Below are positions 8,070 through 16,945 of a DNA stretch of 64,000 nt, piece by piece. The DNA is from Devosia sp. SD17-2 (GTDB lineage Bacteria > Pseudomonadota > Alphaproteobacteria > Rhizobiales > Devosiaceae), in assembly GCF_029201565.1 (NCBI RefSeq), contig NZ_CP104002.1, forward strand, positions 2,683,001-2,747,000, given 5' to 3'. The position numbers and the translations under genes are program-made. The notes below the pieces were generated by a model. That model was not told where the DNA came from, made no database searches, and worked only from the letters and a program-made list of their open reading frames with translations. How positions within the stretch are numbered: position 1 is the first letter of the stretch; each line of letters opens with the position of its first letter.

Positions 8070-8408
8070 ATGGACGCAGCCTGGACTATCGAACGCCGCC
8101 TCTGGCTTGAAGGCGCAGCAGCCTATGAGGACCACCTCGCCGAGGAGTGCCTCATGGCCTTCGGGCCGATGGGCATCATGAACCGTCGCGATATCATCGA
8201 GAGCCTTGCCGGAGGCCCGCGCTGGACGCGCGTGGAGATAAGCGATCAGCGCTTCGCAGTGCCGGAGGACAGCGCTGTCGTCGTGCTTGCCTATAGAGCA
8301 GAAGCGCAAAGGGATGATGCCCCGCCCTACCGGGCGCTCTGCACCTCGACCTATCTCATCACCGGGGGAAATCTGAAACTGATCCAGCACCAGCAGACGC
8401 CGCTGTGA
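8070..8408 (+). CDS. NTF2-like/DUF4440-type protein
   Basis: A 112-residue protein of the NTF2/SnoaL-like shape: an N-terminal helix with LWLEGAAAYEDHLAEEC, a central MNRRDIIESLAGGPRW segment and strands VVVLAYRAEAQRDD and YRALCTSTYL at the end. These small folds serve as enzymes or binding scaffolds; no catalytic pair is obvious here. A strong terminator follows 9 nt after the stop, so this is the last gene of the unit. Confidence 0.65.
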   Translation: MDAAWTIERRLWLEGAAAYEDHLAEECLMAFGPMGIMNRRDIIESLAGGPRWTRVEISDQRFAVPEDSAVVVLAYRAEAQRDDAPPYRALCTSTYLITGGNLKLIQHQQTPL

Positions 8409-8416
8409 TGCAGACA

Positions 8417-8447
8417 ACAAAAAAGCCGCCCTGGGGCAGCTTTTTGT
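8417..8447 (+). terminator. Rho-independent terminator after the NTF2-like gene
   Basis: An A-rich left side, a GC stem around a CTGG loop (about 8425-8440) and a T5-G-T3 tail immediately after. It follows the plus-strand unit ending at 8408 and also faces the tRNA-Leu gene on the other strand, so it may work in both directions. Confidence 0.8.
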
Positions 8448-8470
8448 TTCTCCTCCCCGAAGGGAGAGAA

Positions 8471-8555
8471 TGGTGCGGTCGAGAAGACTCGAACTTCCAC
8501 GTCTTGCGACACAGCGACCTCAACGCTGCGCGTCTACCAATTCCGCCACGACCGC
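8471..8555 (-). tRNA. tRNA-Leu (anticodon GAG)
   Basis: The minus strand folds into a complete class II tRNA. The 7-bp acceptor stem is GCGGTCG with CGACCGC, the discriminator base is A, and the CCA end is encoded. The anticodon stem CAGCG/CGCTG encloses TTGAGGT, giving anticodon GAG, which reads CUC/CUU leucine codons. A long variable arm and a TTCGAGT T-loop are present. It stands as a single tRNA gene between two terminators. Confidence 0.96.
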
Positions 8556-8718
8556 ACTGTGTGGTAGAAGCTTCGTTTCTTTCGTCCCGAAGCGAGTGGG
8601 GATTTAGCAAGGCTTCCCCGGAACCTCAAGTGGTTAGATCGCAAATTCTTTTTTCGCCTGTGGAGAATTTTGCGCCCGGGCGGGATTTCACCCTCCCCGG
8701 AGGCTCACCCAGACAGGC

Positions 8719-8753
8719 AAAAGGGCCGCAACCCCTCGGTTTACGGCCCTTTT
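8719..8753 (-). terminator. Terminator of the FliN-like gene
   Basis: A symmetric hairpin: AAAAGGGCCG (8719-8728) pairs with CGGCCCTTTT (8744-8753), with a 15-nt loop. On the minus strand it lies about 50 nt past the FliN-like stop and ends in TTTT. It isolates this gene from the tRNA. Confidence 0.75.
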
Positions 8754-8801
8754 CACAGTGGTCGCCGAAAATCTCTTCCGGCGCGAAATAATTTTGGGTG
8801 A

Positions 8802-9035
8802 TCAGGCGACCTTGAACACCTTCTCGGTGACCTGCACCCGCAGGTGCCCGTCTTCGACATTCACCTCGCCTTTGGCGATCAGCGTGTTGTTGGCATATAT
8901 GTTGAGCGGATCGTGCTCGGTGGCATCCAGCTCGATGACGGCACCACGGCCCATGCGCAGAAGATGATGGATAGGCATCTTGGTCGCGCCGAGTTCGACG
9001 ATGATATCGACTTCAATATGGTCCAGTGTGCTCAT
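8802..9035 (-). CDS. FliN-like protein (SpoA/FliMN C-terminal domain), stand-alone
   Basis: A 77-residue protein that is almost entirely one SpoA (surface presentation of antigens) domain. Signs are VDIIVELGATKMPIHHLL, GRGAVIELD, DPLNIYANNTLIAKGEV and a final RVQVTEKV. FliN forms the lower C-ring of the flagellar switch; the same domain is used by type III secretion C-rings. Alphaproteobacterial FliN is normally encoded within a flagellar cluster, whereas here the neighbours are a tRNA and lipB. It could be the true FliN in a displaced position or a paralogue. Confidence 0.78.
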   Translation of the reverse strand: MSTLDHIEVDIIVELGATKMPIHHLLRMGRGAVIELDATEHDPLNIYANNTLIAKGEVNVEDGHLRVQVTEKVFKVA

Positions 9036-9106
9036 AGGTATGTTCTGAGGTCCGTTGTGCCCGATATCGGCGGATTCGTTAAATTAAGGATTGCTCAGGC
9101 TTGGTT

Positions 9107-9862
9107 ATGGAAGTCTTAACGCCCGACGCCGAAGCGTGCCAAATTCGATCGAAACTGCATCGCGATGATGCAGAAGCGGTCGAATGGCGCATATTTGACG
9201 GTGCCCAGGACTATCCGGCGACGCTGGCCGCCATGGAGGAGCGCGCCGCGCTGGTCGCTGCTGGTGAAGCCCCCGAGGCGGTGTGGCTGCTGGAGCACCC
9301 TGCCCTATACACCGCGGGCACCTCGGCGCGGGCCGAGGATCTCCTCACCCAGCGCTTTCCCGTTTATCCCGCCGGCCGCGGCGGGCAATACACCTATCAC
9401 GGCCCTGGACAGCGCGTGGCCTATGTCATGCTCGACCTGACCAAGCGGGGGCGCGATATCCGCTGCCTCGTCAAAGGCCTTGAGCAATGGGTGATCGATA
9501 CGCTGGCCAGCCATAATATTGTCGGCGAGCGCCGCGAAGGCCGCGTCGGCGTCTGGGTTCAGCGTCCGGACAAGGGTTTTGGGCGCGAGGACAAGATCGC
9601 GGCCATCGGCGTGCGCGTGCGCAAGTGGGTGACCTTCTACGGCATTTCCTTGAACATCGACCCGGATCTAGGCCATTACGACGGCATCGTGCCCTGCGGG
9701 ATCACCGACCAGGGCGTCACCAGTTTTGAAGATCTGGGGCAGCTGGTGACGATGCCGGAGGTCGATTCTGTGCTGCGGGCGCGTTTTGAAGACATATTCG
9801 GGGCGACAAAAGAGGCCGCGCCCGGCCTTGCCATACCGGCCCCGTCTGGCCAATTTGCCTGA
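9107..9862 (+). CDS. lipB: Octanoyl-[acyl-carrier protein]:protein N-octanoyltransferase LipB
   Basis: Transfers octanoate from ACP to lipoyl domains, the first step of lipoate synthesis in the cytoplasm. The catalytic Cys is in [14 protein letters not shown] (about residue 197) and the partner Lys in [15 protein letters not shown] (about residue 163). The [12 protein letters not shown] signature near residue 95 is also typical. I place the start at ATG 9107; a TTG at 9101 is 10 nt after AAGGA and is an equally possible start adding two residues. The coding frame ends with a short low-complexity tail. Confidence 0.95.
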   Translation: MEVLTPDAEACQIRSKLHRDDAEAVEWRIFDGAQDYPATLAAMEERAALVAAGEAPEAVWLLEHPALYTAGTSARAEDLLTQRFPVYPAGRGGQYTYHGPGQRVAYVMLDLTKRGRDIRCLVKGLEQWVIDTLASHNIVGERREGRVGVWVQRPDKGFGREDKIAAIGVRVRKWVTFYGISLNIDPDLGHYDGIVPCGITDQGVTSFEDLGQLVTMPEVDSVLRARFEDIFGATKEAAPGLAIPAPSGQFA

Positions 9863-9886
9863 CACGCTCGAATCGAGGAGCCCGCA

Positions 9887-10369
9887 ATGACACTGGACGA
9901 TCTCAAACGCCTGTTTACCCGCCAGACATTGTTCCGGCTCGACGCAATCCTGTCGCCCCGGCTCGTGCCGATTCTCTATGCGCTGGGTCTCGCTGGCATC
10001 CTGCTGTGGGCGATCAATCACTTCTTCTATCGGTTCGGCATGGGTTTCGGGAACGGGCTCTGGGGCCTTCTCGAGATCCTGGTGTTCGGCCTAATCGCCC
10101 TTGTCGGGCTGCGGATCGGCTGCGAAGCGCTGATCGTGTGGTTCAAGGCACATGAGAGCACGGGCGAGACGGTGAACCGCACACGCTTCTCGGCATCGCT
10201 GCTCGATGAGGTGCGGGACGCCATTCGCGACCTCGCCGAAGAGGGCAGCGAAAGCGACTATGCGGAAGCGGACGAATATTTTACGCCGGCGACCGAGCCT
10301 GCGCCGCATGTCGCAAAGCCGCGGCGCGAGCCATCGGTAACACCAGGCAAACCCTATTCGAACAGCTGA
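9887..10369 (+). CDS. DUF4282-type membrane protein
   Basis: A 160-residue protein beginning with LKRLFTRQTLFRLDAILSPRLVPILYALG and two hydrophobic segments (about residues 26-44 and 55-78) that form a hairpin in the inner membrane. The second half is hydrophilic and acidic, with a Pro-rich end, and is probably cytoplasmic and unstructured. The hydrophobic pattern and spacing match DUF4282, a family of unknown function. It follows lipB by 24 nt and is likely cotranscribed with it. A strong terminator follows the stop. Confidence 0.7.
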   Translation: MTLDDLKRLFTRQTLFRLDAILSPRLVPILYALGLAGILLWAINHFFYRFGMGFGNGLWGLLEILVFGLIALVGLRIGCEALIVWFKAHESTGETVNRTRFSASLLDEVRDAIRDLAEEGSESDYAEADEYFTPATEPAPHVAKPRREPSVTPGKPYSNS

Positions 10370-10409
10370 GGGTGGGATCGCGGCGGTTTTCAGCTGCCGC
10401 CCGGACATG

Positions 10410-10445
10410 AAAAGGCCGCCACGGATCGCTCCGGGCGGCCTTTTT
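10410..10445. terminator. Bidirectional terminator between DUF4282 and DoxX genes
   Basis: The stem AAAAGGCCGCC (10410-10420) pairs with GGCGGCCTTTT (10434-10444) and is followed by T-rich DNA. It lies between two convergent genes and has A/T runs on both sides, so it probably ends both transcripts. Confidence 0.85.
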
Positions 10446-10464
10446 GATTCCCGTCGGGAATTGC

Positions 10465-10842
10465 TTACTTCTTGTCGACTGCCCAGGCGCCGGGACCGGC
10501 GAACACAAGGTAGAGGAAGACAAAGCAGAAGAGGATGGCGGCGTCGCCACCGTTGTTCACCGGGAACATGTTGGCGGGCGCATGAGCCATCCAATAGGCC
10601 ACTGCCATGGTGCCAGAAGCGAGGAAGGCGGCCGGACGGGTGAACAGGCCAATGGCGATCAGCACGCCGGTGACAATTTCGATGATGCCAGCGAACCAGA
10701 AGATCGAGAACATCGGCGGTGCAAATTCGGCGGCCGGAAAGCCAAGAATCTTCTGCGTGCCGTGAGCGAGGAACAGCAGAGCTGCGATGATGCGGAGGGC
10801 CGCGAGGGCCTTTGGTGCATGGACGGAAAGGCGATCGAACAA
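10465..10842 (-). CDS. DoxX-family membrane protein
   Basis: A 125-residue inner-membrane protein with four predicted helices. DoxX signatures are RIIAALLFLAHGTQKILG near the start, EIVTGVLIAIGLFTRPAAF in the middle and a C-terminal LVFAGPGAWAVD. The family includes subunits of quinone-linked oxidoreductases and many proteins of unknown role; nothing here fixes the substrate. It is transcribed alone, converging on the DUF4282 gene. Confidence 0.85.
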   Translation of the reverse strand: MFDRLSVHAPKALAALRIIAALLFLAHGTQKILGFPAAEFAPPMFSIFWFAGIIEIVTGVLIAIGLFTRPAAFLASGTMAVAYWMAHAPANMFPVNNGGDAAILFCFVFLYLVFAGPGAWAVDKK

Positions 10843-11141
10843 GGTCTGTCTCCAGATAAGGCGTCCAGGGGGCGGGACTTCGATCCCTTTGGCAGACGCT
10901 TCTAATTGTCCCCGACAGTGAGGACGCCGTCGGGCAAACCCAAGCTAGCCCAACATGGGTTAAGGCAAAACCGGGAGTCTGGCGGACGCACTGTTCAACA
11001 ATGCTTGATGTTCAATCCGAGGTGTTCACCGCTGGGATCAGGCCTGCCCCGCACAGATTGAAGGGGCAGTAACATTGCGTAACCGGGGTCATATGCTGTA
11101 TGACGCGGCCAACTTCCTTCAATTCGGACCTTTGAACGCGC

Positions 11142-12467
11142 ATGACTCAGGCGCCTAAAATCGGCCTTGTCAGCCTCGGCTGCCCCAAGGCCCTCGTGGA
11201 CAGCGAGCGGATCATGACCACGCTGCGGGCCCAGGGCTATTCGTTTAGCCGGGACTATGCGGGCGCCGACATCGTCCTCGTGAACACCTGCGGCTTTCTC
11301 GACAGTGCCAAGCAGGAAAGCCTCGAGGCGATCGGCGAAGCTCTCAATGAAAACGGCAAGGTGATCGTCACCGGCTGCCTCGGCGTCGAGGAAGGCCTGA
11401 TCCGCGAAACGCACCCCAGCGTTCTCGCCATCACCGGCCCGCATCAGTATGAGAGCGTCGTTGCCGCCGTTCACGACCATCTGCCGCCCGTGCCCAACCG
11501 TTTCGTCGACCTCGTGCCCGAGAGCGGGCTCAAGCTGACGCCGCGCCACTACGCCTATCTGAAGATTTCCGAGGGCTGCAACAATCGCTGCTCGTTCTGC
11601 ATCATCCCGCAGATTCGAGGCGATCTGGCTTCGCGTCCGGCTGCCGGCATTCTCTCGGAAGCCGAGGGCCTCATTCGCTCCGGCGTCAAAGAACTGCTGG
11701 TGATCAGCCAGGACACCAGCGCCTACGGCCTCGACCTCAAATATGCGACGAGCAAGTATCGCGGCCGCGAGGTGAAGGCGAAGTTCTATGACCTCGCCAA
11801 GGAACTGGGTGAACTCGGGGCATGGGTGCGTCTGCACTATGTCTACCCCTACCCCCATGTCGATCCGGTGATGGAACTGATGGCCGAAGGCCTCGTCCTG
11901 CCCTATCTCGACATTCCGTTCCAGCACGCCTCGCCGAACGTGCTCAAGGCCATGCGCCGCCCGGCCCACCAGGAAAAGACGCTCAACCGCATTCTCGACT
12001 GGAAGCGACAGGTGCCTGACCTCACCGTGCGCTCGAACTTCATCGTCGGCTTCCCCGGCGAGACGGAAGAAGATTTCGAAATGCTGCTCGATTTCATCGA
12101 GGAAGCCGAAATCGATCGCGCCGGGTGCTTCAAATATGAGCCGGTGACCGGCGCGACGGCCAATGAGCTCGAGGGCGTCGTGCCCGACGAGGTCAAGGAA
12201 GAGCGTTTCGCCCAGCTGATGGAAGTGGCCCAGAACGTCTCCTTCGGCCAGCTGCAGAAGAAGGTCGGCCGCACCATTGACGTGATTGTCGACGACGTGC
12301 GCCCCGAAGAGAACCGCGTGATCGCGCGTTCGAAGTGGGATGCGCCGGAGATCGACGGCCAGGTGATCGTCGACAATGCCGACGGCATCAAGATCGGCGA
12401 CATTGTCTCGGTGACCGTTACCGACAACGACGAATATGATCTCTTCGCCACCCCGGCGAAGGTCTGA
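11142..12467 (+). CDS. rimO: Ribosomal protein S12 methylthiotransferase RimO
   Basis: A radical-SAM enzyme that adds a methylthio group to Asp89 of ribosomal protein S12. The N-terminal MTTase domain supplies three cluster cysteines (C14 in [14 protein letters not shown]50, C79). The radical SAM motif is GCNNRCSFC (C146, C150, C153). A C-terminal TRAM-like domain ends the 441-residue protein. The target protein S12 (rpsL) is also in this window, with the modified aspartate at residue 89 present. The 299-nt upstream gap contains only a weak inverted repeat (GCCCC/GGGGC near 11050). Confidence 0.96.
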   Translation: MTQAPKIGLVSLGCPKALVDSERIMTTLRAQGYSFSRDYAGADIVLVNTCGFLDSAKQESLEAIGEALNENGKVIVTGCLGVEEGLIRETHPSVLAITGPHQYESVVAAVHDHLPPVPNRFVDLVPESGLKLTPRHYAYLKISEGCNNRCSFCIIPQIRGDLASRPAAGILSEAEGLIRSGVKELLVISQDTSAYGLDLKYATSKYRGREVKAKFYDLAKELGELGAWVRLHYVYPYPHVDPVMELMAEGLVLPYLDIPFQHASPNVLKAMRRPAHQEKTLNRILDWKRQVPDLTVRSNFIVGFPGETEEDFEMLLDFIEEAEIDRAGCFKYEPVTGATANELEGVVPDEVKEERFAQLMEVAQNVSFGQLQKKVGRTIDVIVDDVRPEENRVIARSKWDAPEIDGQVIVDNADGIKIGDIVSVTVTDNDEYDLFATPAKV

Positions 12468-12475
12468 TCCCACGA

Positions 12476-12524
12476 ATGCGGTGGATCAGTCGATGCGCCG
12501 CGCGCGTCGACTGATCCACCGCAT
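12476..12524. repeat. Perfect 18-bp inverted repeat between rimO and the GGDEF-EAL gene
   Basis: Left arm 12476-12493 and right arm 12507-12524 are exact complements over 18 bp, with a 13-nt GC-rich loop. No T-run follows on either strand. It starts 9 nt after the rimO stop, and its last base is part of the stop codon of the convergent gene. It may act as a shared transcript end or be a small mobile palindrome. Confidence 0.85.
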
Positions 12525-14287
12525 CAGCCTCGCGCCATGCGCCCTACTGCGTCCGTTTCGCATTGGGCCGAGGGCAGGTTTTCCAGCACATAGCCGAGAC
12601 GTTCGGGCGACTGGGCCTTGGCAAAGTACCAGCCCTGGAGAGAATCGCAGCCGAGCTCACGCAGCAGGTCCACCTGCGCGCGCGTTTCGACGCCCTCGGC
12701 CGTCACCAGCTTGCCCATGCCATGAGAGATGTCGATGATGCCGCGTACGATCGCGAGGTCAGCGCTGCTCTGGGTCAGATTGGCGACAAACACCTGATCG
12801 ATCTTGACCCGGTCAATCGGCATGCGGCGCAAATGGGTGAGACTGGCGAAGCCGGTGCCGAAATCGTCGAGCGCCACTTCGACGCCCGCATCGTGCAGAC
12901 GACAGATTCGGCGTTCCACCTCGGCAAAGTCGCGACCAAGGAAGACGCCCTCGGTGACTTCGATGCAGAAGGCGCTGGGCGGGAGCGCGGCCCGCTCGGT
13001 CAGCGCGAAGAATTTGTTGGTGAAGAGGTCCGAGCGGAAATCTGCATTGGTGACATTGATGGCGATACGCCCCACCGGCAGGCCCTGCAGCTTCATCGCC
13101 TTCATGTCCTGAACCGCGCGCTCGACCACGAGCATGCCCAGCTCGGCGAAGAGGCCGGGATCGCGCAGATCGCTGAGGAAGCTGCCCGGCGCCACCATGC
13201 CATTGGTCGGGTGCTGCCAGCGCAAGAGACCTTCCACAGACAAACCACCGCCATCGGCAACCGGCACAACCGGTTGGTAATGCAGCAGGAATTGACCACG
13301 CCCAAGGCCATCCTCGATGGCGCGTGTCAGCTCGCTGCGCTGGCGTGAGACGTCGCCAAGCCGGTGCTCATAGGTGCTGGCGCGATCGCGGCCAAGCTCC
13401 TTGGCGCGATAGAGCGCCAGATCGGCGTTCTTGAAAATATCCTCGGCCGTCAGCCCGTCGCGGGGGAACATTGCGACGCCGATGCTGGCCGTGCACCGCC
13501 GCGTGACATCCCCGAGCAGGATCGGCCGCCGGATGGCGCCGAGCACCTTGCCGACGAGGGCGCGAACTTCGCTCTCGCTCTGGCCGGTGAGAACAATGCC
13601 GAACTCGTCGCCGCCAAGGCGGGCCACGAAATAATCGTCGTGCCCCAGCGCGCTCAGCCGCTCGCCGATGATGCGCAACAGCCGGTCGCCAACGTCGTGG
13701 CCGAACCAGTCGTTGATTTCCTTGAATGTATCGAGATCAAGGAGCGCGAGATGGACAGTCTTGGCCCCTACCCCGGCCTGGCGCAGCGCGTCCTCGAGAT
13801 ATTCCTGAAAATGCCGGCGATTGGGAATGCCGGTCATCGGGTCAATATTGACCACCTTGCGCAATTCGCTCTGCGCCTGCTGGCGAGCGGTAATATCGAA
13901 ACGGATGGCTGTGTAGCTGTCGACTTTTCCCGATGCCCCGACATGCGGCACTATAGTGGTATCCACCCAGTAGCGCTCACCATCCTTGCGGCGGTTGCAT
14001 ATTTCGCCGTGCCAGACCTTGCCGCTGGCGATGACGCGATACATCTCCCGGAAGAACTCCGGCCCGTGAACGCCAGAATGAAGAAGACGGTGGTTGGCCC
14101 CGATCAGCTCTTCGCGAGAGTATCCGCTGATCTCGCTGAACTTGTTGTTGACCAGGGTTATTGTGCCTTTGACATCCGTCATTGCCACGATAGCTGCGCT
14201 GTCCAGCGCATATCTGACAAATTCCATTTCATCTTGAAATGGAGTGTCCGATCTATCAGTCATTGAACCACCCAATACAGAATTCAT
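12524..14287 (-). CDS. PAS-GGDEF-EAL cyclic-di-GMP signalling protein
   Basis: A 587-residue cytoplasmic sensor. The PAS domain covers about residues 22-135, GGDEF about 145-305 with an intact GGDEF at 225-229, and EAL about 318-570. The inhibitory RxxD I-site before GGDEF is missing. In the EAL domain the signature is EGL (352-354), but the metal and catalytic residues are kept: NVTN, EVTE, DDFGTGF, VKIDQVF and QGWYF. Both synthesis and hydrolysis of c-di-GMP are therefore possible. There is no signal peptide or membrane helix. A second ATG eight codons in is an alternative start. Confidence 0.93.
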   Translation of the reverse strand: MNSVLGGSMTDRSDTPFQDEMEFVRYALDSAAIVAMTDVKGTITLVNNKFSEISGYSREELIGANHRLLHSGVHGPEFFREMYRVIASGKVWHGEICNRRKDGERYWVDTTIVPHVGASGKVDSYTAIRFDITARQQAQSELRKVVNIDPMTGIPNRRHFQEYLEDALRQAGVGAKTVHLALLDLDTFKEINDWFGHDVGDRLLRIIGERLSALGHDDYFVARLGGDEFGIVLTGQSESEVRALVGKVLGAIRRPILLGDVTRRCTASIGVAMFPRDGLTAEDIFKNADLALYRAKELGRDRASTYEHRLGDVSRQRSELTRAIEDGLGRGQFLLHYQPVVPVADGGGLSVEGLLRWQHPTNGMVAPGSFLSDLRDPGLFAELGMLVVERAVQDMKAMKLQGLPVGRIAINVTNADFRSDLFTNKFFALTERAALPPSAFCIEVTEGVFLGRDFAEVERRICRLHDAGVEVALDDFGTGFASLTHLRRMPIDRVKIDQVFVANLTQSSADLAIVRGIIDISHGMGKLVTAEGVETRAQVDLLRELGCDSLQGWYFAKAQSPERLGYVLENLPSAQCETDAVGRMARG

Positions 14288-14442
14288 GCGTCATGAGGCC
14301 CGTCACCCACGGACGGAAAAATGCCATTTTGATTTGGATAAAGTATTGAGCGGTAAAGATTAATTTCCAGCGCACCCAGACACATAAAGTTCCGCTGGGG
14401 TCACCGCGCGCAGCGCCATCCGCGCGCGGCATGAAGAAGCGA

Positions 14443-15357
14443 TCAGCGCGAAAAGGCGTTGAACGGGTTATCGTGGGTGAGCCGCGTGATGGTCGTTTCA
14501 TCGACACCGGCCTGCCGCAGGGCGGGCAGGAAGCTATCCACAAGGTGGGTATAGGGCTGCGGCGTGCCACCGCCCGGCAGCGCCGGATCATACCAGCCGC
14601 GGTCATGGCTGAGCATCAGGCGCTCGCCATGCCCCGCCTCAAGGGCGCGGGTCACCAGCGGCACCACCTCGGCGTCGGGCACGCGCCCGATATGGTCGAA
14701 TTCGAGCCAGGCGCCCCGATCGAAGACTTCCCGATGGAGGCCAAAATCCTTCTCCTCCTGTGTGTGGATAGAGATGAAGCGCTCGGCCGAGCCGCCCTCC
14801 TCGGCGATGATGTCGAGCTGGTCGAGCACCACGCGCCCCTTGATGGTGTGCGAACCGATGATGGCGCCGGTGCGGGCAGAAGCCCGCGCGGCGGCGCGCA
14901 GGATGCGCGTTTCGAGCGGGGTTATGCCATCATCGCCGGCGCTGACCTTGATCCAGGCGGCGACGACCCCAGTGTCGCCGATACCGTCGGTGAGTTCGCC
15001 CACCATCCACTCTTCCAGCGCCTCAAGGCTCGCGTCAGCCACCCAGTCGGGGATCCACGGCTCGCGATAATTGCCGGTCGGCACCACGATGGGCATGCCG
15101 GTGGCTTGGGAGACGGCGAGGTCGATATCGACACGCAGACCGACGCCGCCGGTTGAACACTCGACCACCGCGGTGACGCCCTGGGCCTTGATCGCCTCGA
15201 TCTCTGGCGCCATCAGCCGGATCACGTCAGCCGGATCGGCCTCGGCATAGCCTGGCTGGTCCGGGGTCCGCAGATCCACGAAGACGTGCTCATGCGGCAG
15301 GATCAGTCCAAGCTGGTCCCGGTGAAAGCGCCCCAAGGTTGTAATCAATTGTCGCAT
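14443..15357 (-). CDS. Phosphotriesterase-family metal-dependent hydrolase
   Basis: A 304-residue amidohydrolase-superfamily protein. The binuclear metal ligands of the PTE family are all visible: H22 and H24 (LPHEHVFVD), the carbamylated Lys at 137 (AWIKVS), H170 (GSHTIKG), H198 (SIHTQ) and D252 (LSHDRG). Natural members are mostly lactonases or esterases (PTE-like lactonases, Php). The start is ATG 15357 behind GGAGGGGG; the longer frame adds only shadow sequence. It is a single gene with no transporter or regulator next to it, so the substrate cannot be inferred. Confidence 0.88.
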   Translation of the reverse strand: MRQLITTLGRFHRDQLGLILPHEHVFVDLRTPDQPGYAEADPADVIRLMAPEIEAIKAQGVTAVVECSTGGVGLRVDIDLAVSQATGMPIVVPTGNYREPWIPDWVADASLEALEEWMVGELTDGIGDTGVVAAWIKVSAGDDGITPLETRILRAAARASARTGAIIGSHTIKGRVVLDQLDIIAEEGGSAERFISIHTQEEKDFGLHREVFDRGAWLEFDHIGRVPDAEVVPLVTRALEAGHGERLMLSHDRGWYDPALPGGGTPQPYTHLVDSFLPALRQAGVDETTITRLTHDNPFNAFSR

Positions 15358-15488
15358 GGATATTCCCCCTCCTGGTCCAAGTGTGCGCGTCTGGAGGGCG
15401 ATGTAAACCCGGTGCACGCTGCGTATTGTGTTTTCCCGGCACTGTGCCACGCTCACCACGTTACAGACTCAGCGCTAGGAGGAAGCAA

Positions 15489-15740
15489 ATGGGTTTTGAC
15501 GGAGTGGGCTGGATCGCTGCCATCCTGATCGGTGGCGTCGCCGGATGGCTCGCAAGCATGTTCATGAATGCCGGTGGAGGCGTGCTCAAGAACGTCCTTC
15601 TCGGAATTGTCGGCGCGATTATCGCCAGCCTGGTCTTCGGGCTTCTTGGCATTTCCTTCGGCGGTTGGGTCGGCTATCTCATCGCCGGCTTCATCGGCGC
15701 CTGCATCATCATCTTCATCGGCAGGGCTGTGTCCAAATAG
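15489..15740 (+). CDS. GlsB/YeaQ/YmgE family stress-response membrane protein
   Basis: An 83-residue, very hydrophobic protein with three membrane helices and the Gly-rich motifs of the transglycosylase-associated (GlsB/YeaQ) family: ILIGGVAGWLASMFM at the start and FIGACIIIFIGRAV at the end. Members rise in general and envelope stress; the molecular role is unknown. The start at 15489 is fixed by an AGGAGG box 7 nt upstream. A GC-rich hairpin follows the stop. Confidence 0.88.
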   Translation: MGFDGVGWIAAILIGGVAGWLASMFMNAGGGVLKNVLLGIVGAIIASLVFGLLGISFGGWVGYLIAGFIGACIIIFIGRAVSK

Positions 15741-15747
15741 GATTCTG

Positions 15748-15770
15748 CCGGCCGCCGCTGGCGGCCGGCT
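15748..15770 (+). terminator. GC-rich hairpin after the GlsB-like gene
   Basis: A 10-bp perfect stem (15748-15757 with 15761-15770) around a GCT loop, 8 nt past the stop. It has no T-run, so it may stop transcription only partly or stabilise the mRNA end. Confidence 0.5.
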
Positions 15771-15940
15771 ACACTGCAGGCAGGAAGAAATTGTCGCCGG
15801 ACGGGTGCGCAGCGCAACGGCGTTTCGTGCGCCGCAAGGCCGGTAAATTACTCATCCGAACCAGCGTTTTAGCGCTTTACCCTTACGGAACGCCGTCGCA
15901 TCACCAGTGCCAACACCTTCTTAAGTGCTGGAAAAGCGTC

Positions 15941-16939
15941 ATGAACAAGCTGGTTACCACCGCCGCACTGGCCTTCGCCATCGGCAGCACCCCTGCCCTG
16001 GCTCAGCCGACCGATCTGCTCAATGTCTCCTATGACATTGCCCGTGAGCTCTACGAGGCGGTCAATCTGGACTTCGTGCCGCACTACAAGGCCGAGCACG
16101 GCGTCGACCTCACGGTCAACCAGTCCCACGCCGGCTCTTCGGCGCAGGCACGCGCCATTCTCGAAGGCCTGCAGGCTGATCTCGTGACCTTCAACCAGGT
16201 TACCGATATCCAGAAGCTGGCCGATGAGGGCTTTGTGTCGGCCAACTGGAAGGAAGAGTTCCCCAACAATGCCTCGCCCTATTATTCGCTGCCGGCCTTC
16301 CTCGTACGCGCCGACAATCCCAAGAACATCGCCGGCTGGGCCGACCTCGCCCGTGACGACGTGGCCGTGATCTTCCCGAACCCGAAGACTTCGGGCAATG
16401 CGCGCTACACTTATCTCGCCGCCCGCGCATGGGCCAATGAGGAATTCGCCGGCGACGAAGCGCAGGTTGAAGCCTATCTCACCAAAGTGTTCTCCAATGT
16501 GCCGGTGTTCGAGACCGGGGGCCGTGGCGCGACCACCGCCTTCACCGAGCGCGAGCTGGGCGATGTGCTGATCACCTTCGAGGCCGAAGTGCACGGCATC
16601 CGCAAGCTCCTGGGCGAAGACAAGTATGACGCTGTGGTTCCGGAAGTGAGCCTGCTCGCCGAGTTCCCGGTAGCCGTCGTCGACAAGGTCGCCGATGCCC
16701 GCGGCAGCCAGGAAATCGCCACCGAATACCTCAACTACCTCTATTCGCCAGCCGGCCAGGAAATCCTCGCTACCTTCTTTAATCGCGTCCATGACGAGGG
16801 CGTCGTCGCCGCTCATGCCGAGAGCTTCCCGGAAGTGCGCCTGCTGACCGTCGAAGACGCGTTCGGCGGCTGGGACAAGGTTTCGGCCGAGCACTTTGCC
16901 GAGGGCGGCCTGCTCGACAAGGTTTTCATCAACCAGTAG
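15941..16939 (+). CDS. Sulfate/thiosulfate ABC transporter substrate-binding protein
   Basis: A 332-residue periplasmic binding protein of the Sbp/CysP type. Residues 1-21 form a signal peptide ending ALA, followed by the signature LNVSYDIARELYEAVN. Sulfate-contact regions NQSHAGSSAQARA, FPNPKTSGNARYTYLAA and ETGGRGATTAF are intact. It delivers sulfate or thiosulfate to CysT/CysW, encoded next. The choice between Sbp (sulfate) and CysP (thiosulfate) cannot be made by eye. The start is ATG 15941; the longer frame upstream is out of family. A hairpin-rich repeat separates it from cysT. Confidence 0.93.
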   Translation: MNKLVTTAALAFAIGSTPALAQPTDLLNVSYDIARELYEAVNLDFVPHYKAEHGVDLTVNQSHAGSSAQARAILEGLQADLVTFNQVTDIQKLADEGFVSANWKEEFPNNASPYYSLPAFLVRADNPKNIAGWADLARDDVAVIFPNPKTSGNARYTYLAARAWANEEFAGDEAQVEAYLTKVFSNVPVFETGGRGATTAFTERELGDVLITFEAEVHGIRKLLGEDKYDAVVPEVSLLAEFPVAVVDKVADARGSQEIATEYLNYLYSPAGQEILATFFNRVHDEGVVAAHAESFPEVRLLTVEDAFGGWDKVSAEHFAEGGLLDKVFINQ

Positions 16940-16945
16940 GCGGAC

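Noticed and set aside
10995..12473. A 492-codon minus-strand frame over rimO
   Set aside because: It is the shadow of the rimO coding frame; rimO has all its catalytic motifs and this frame has none.
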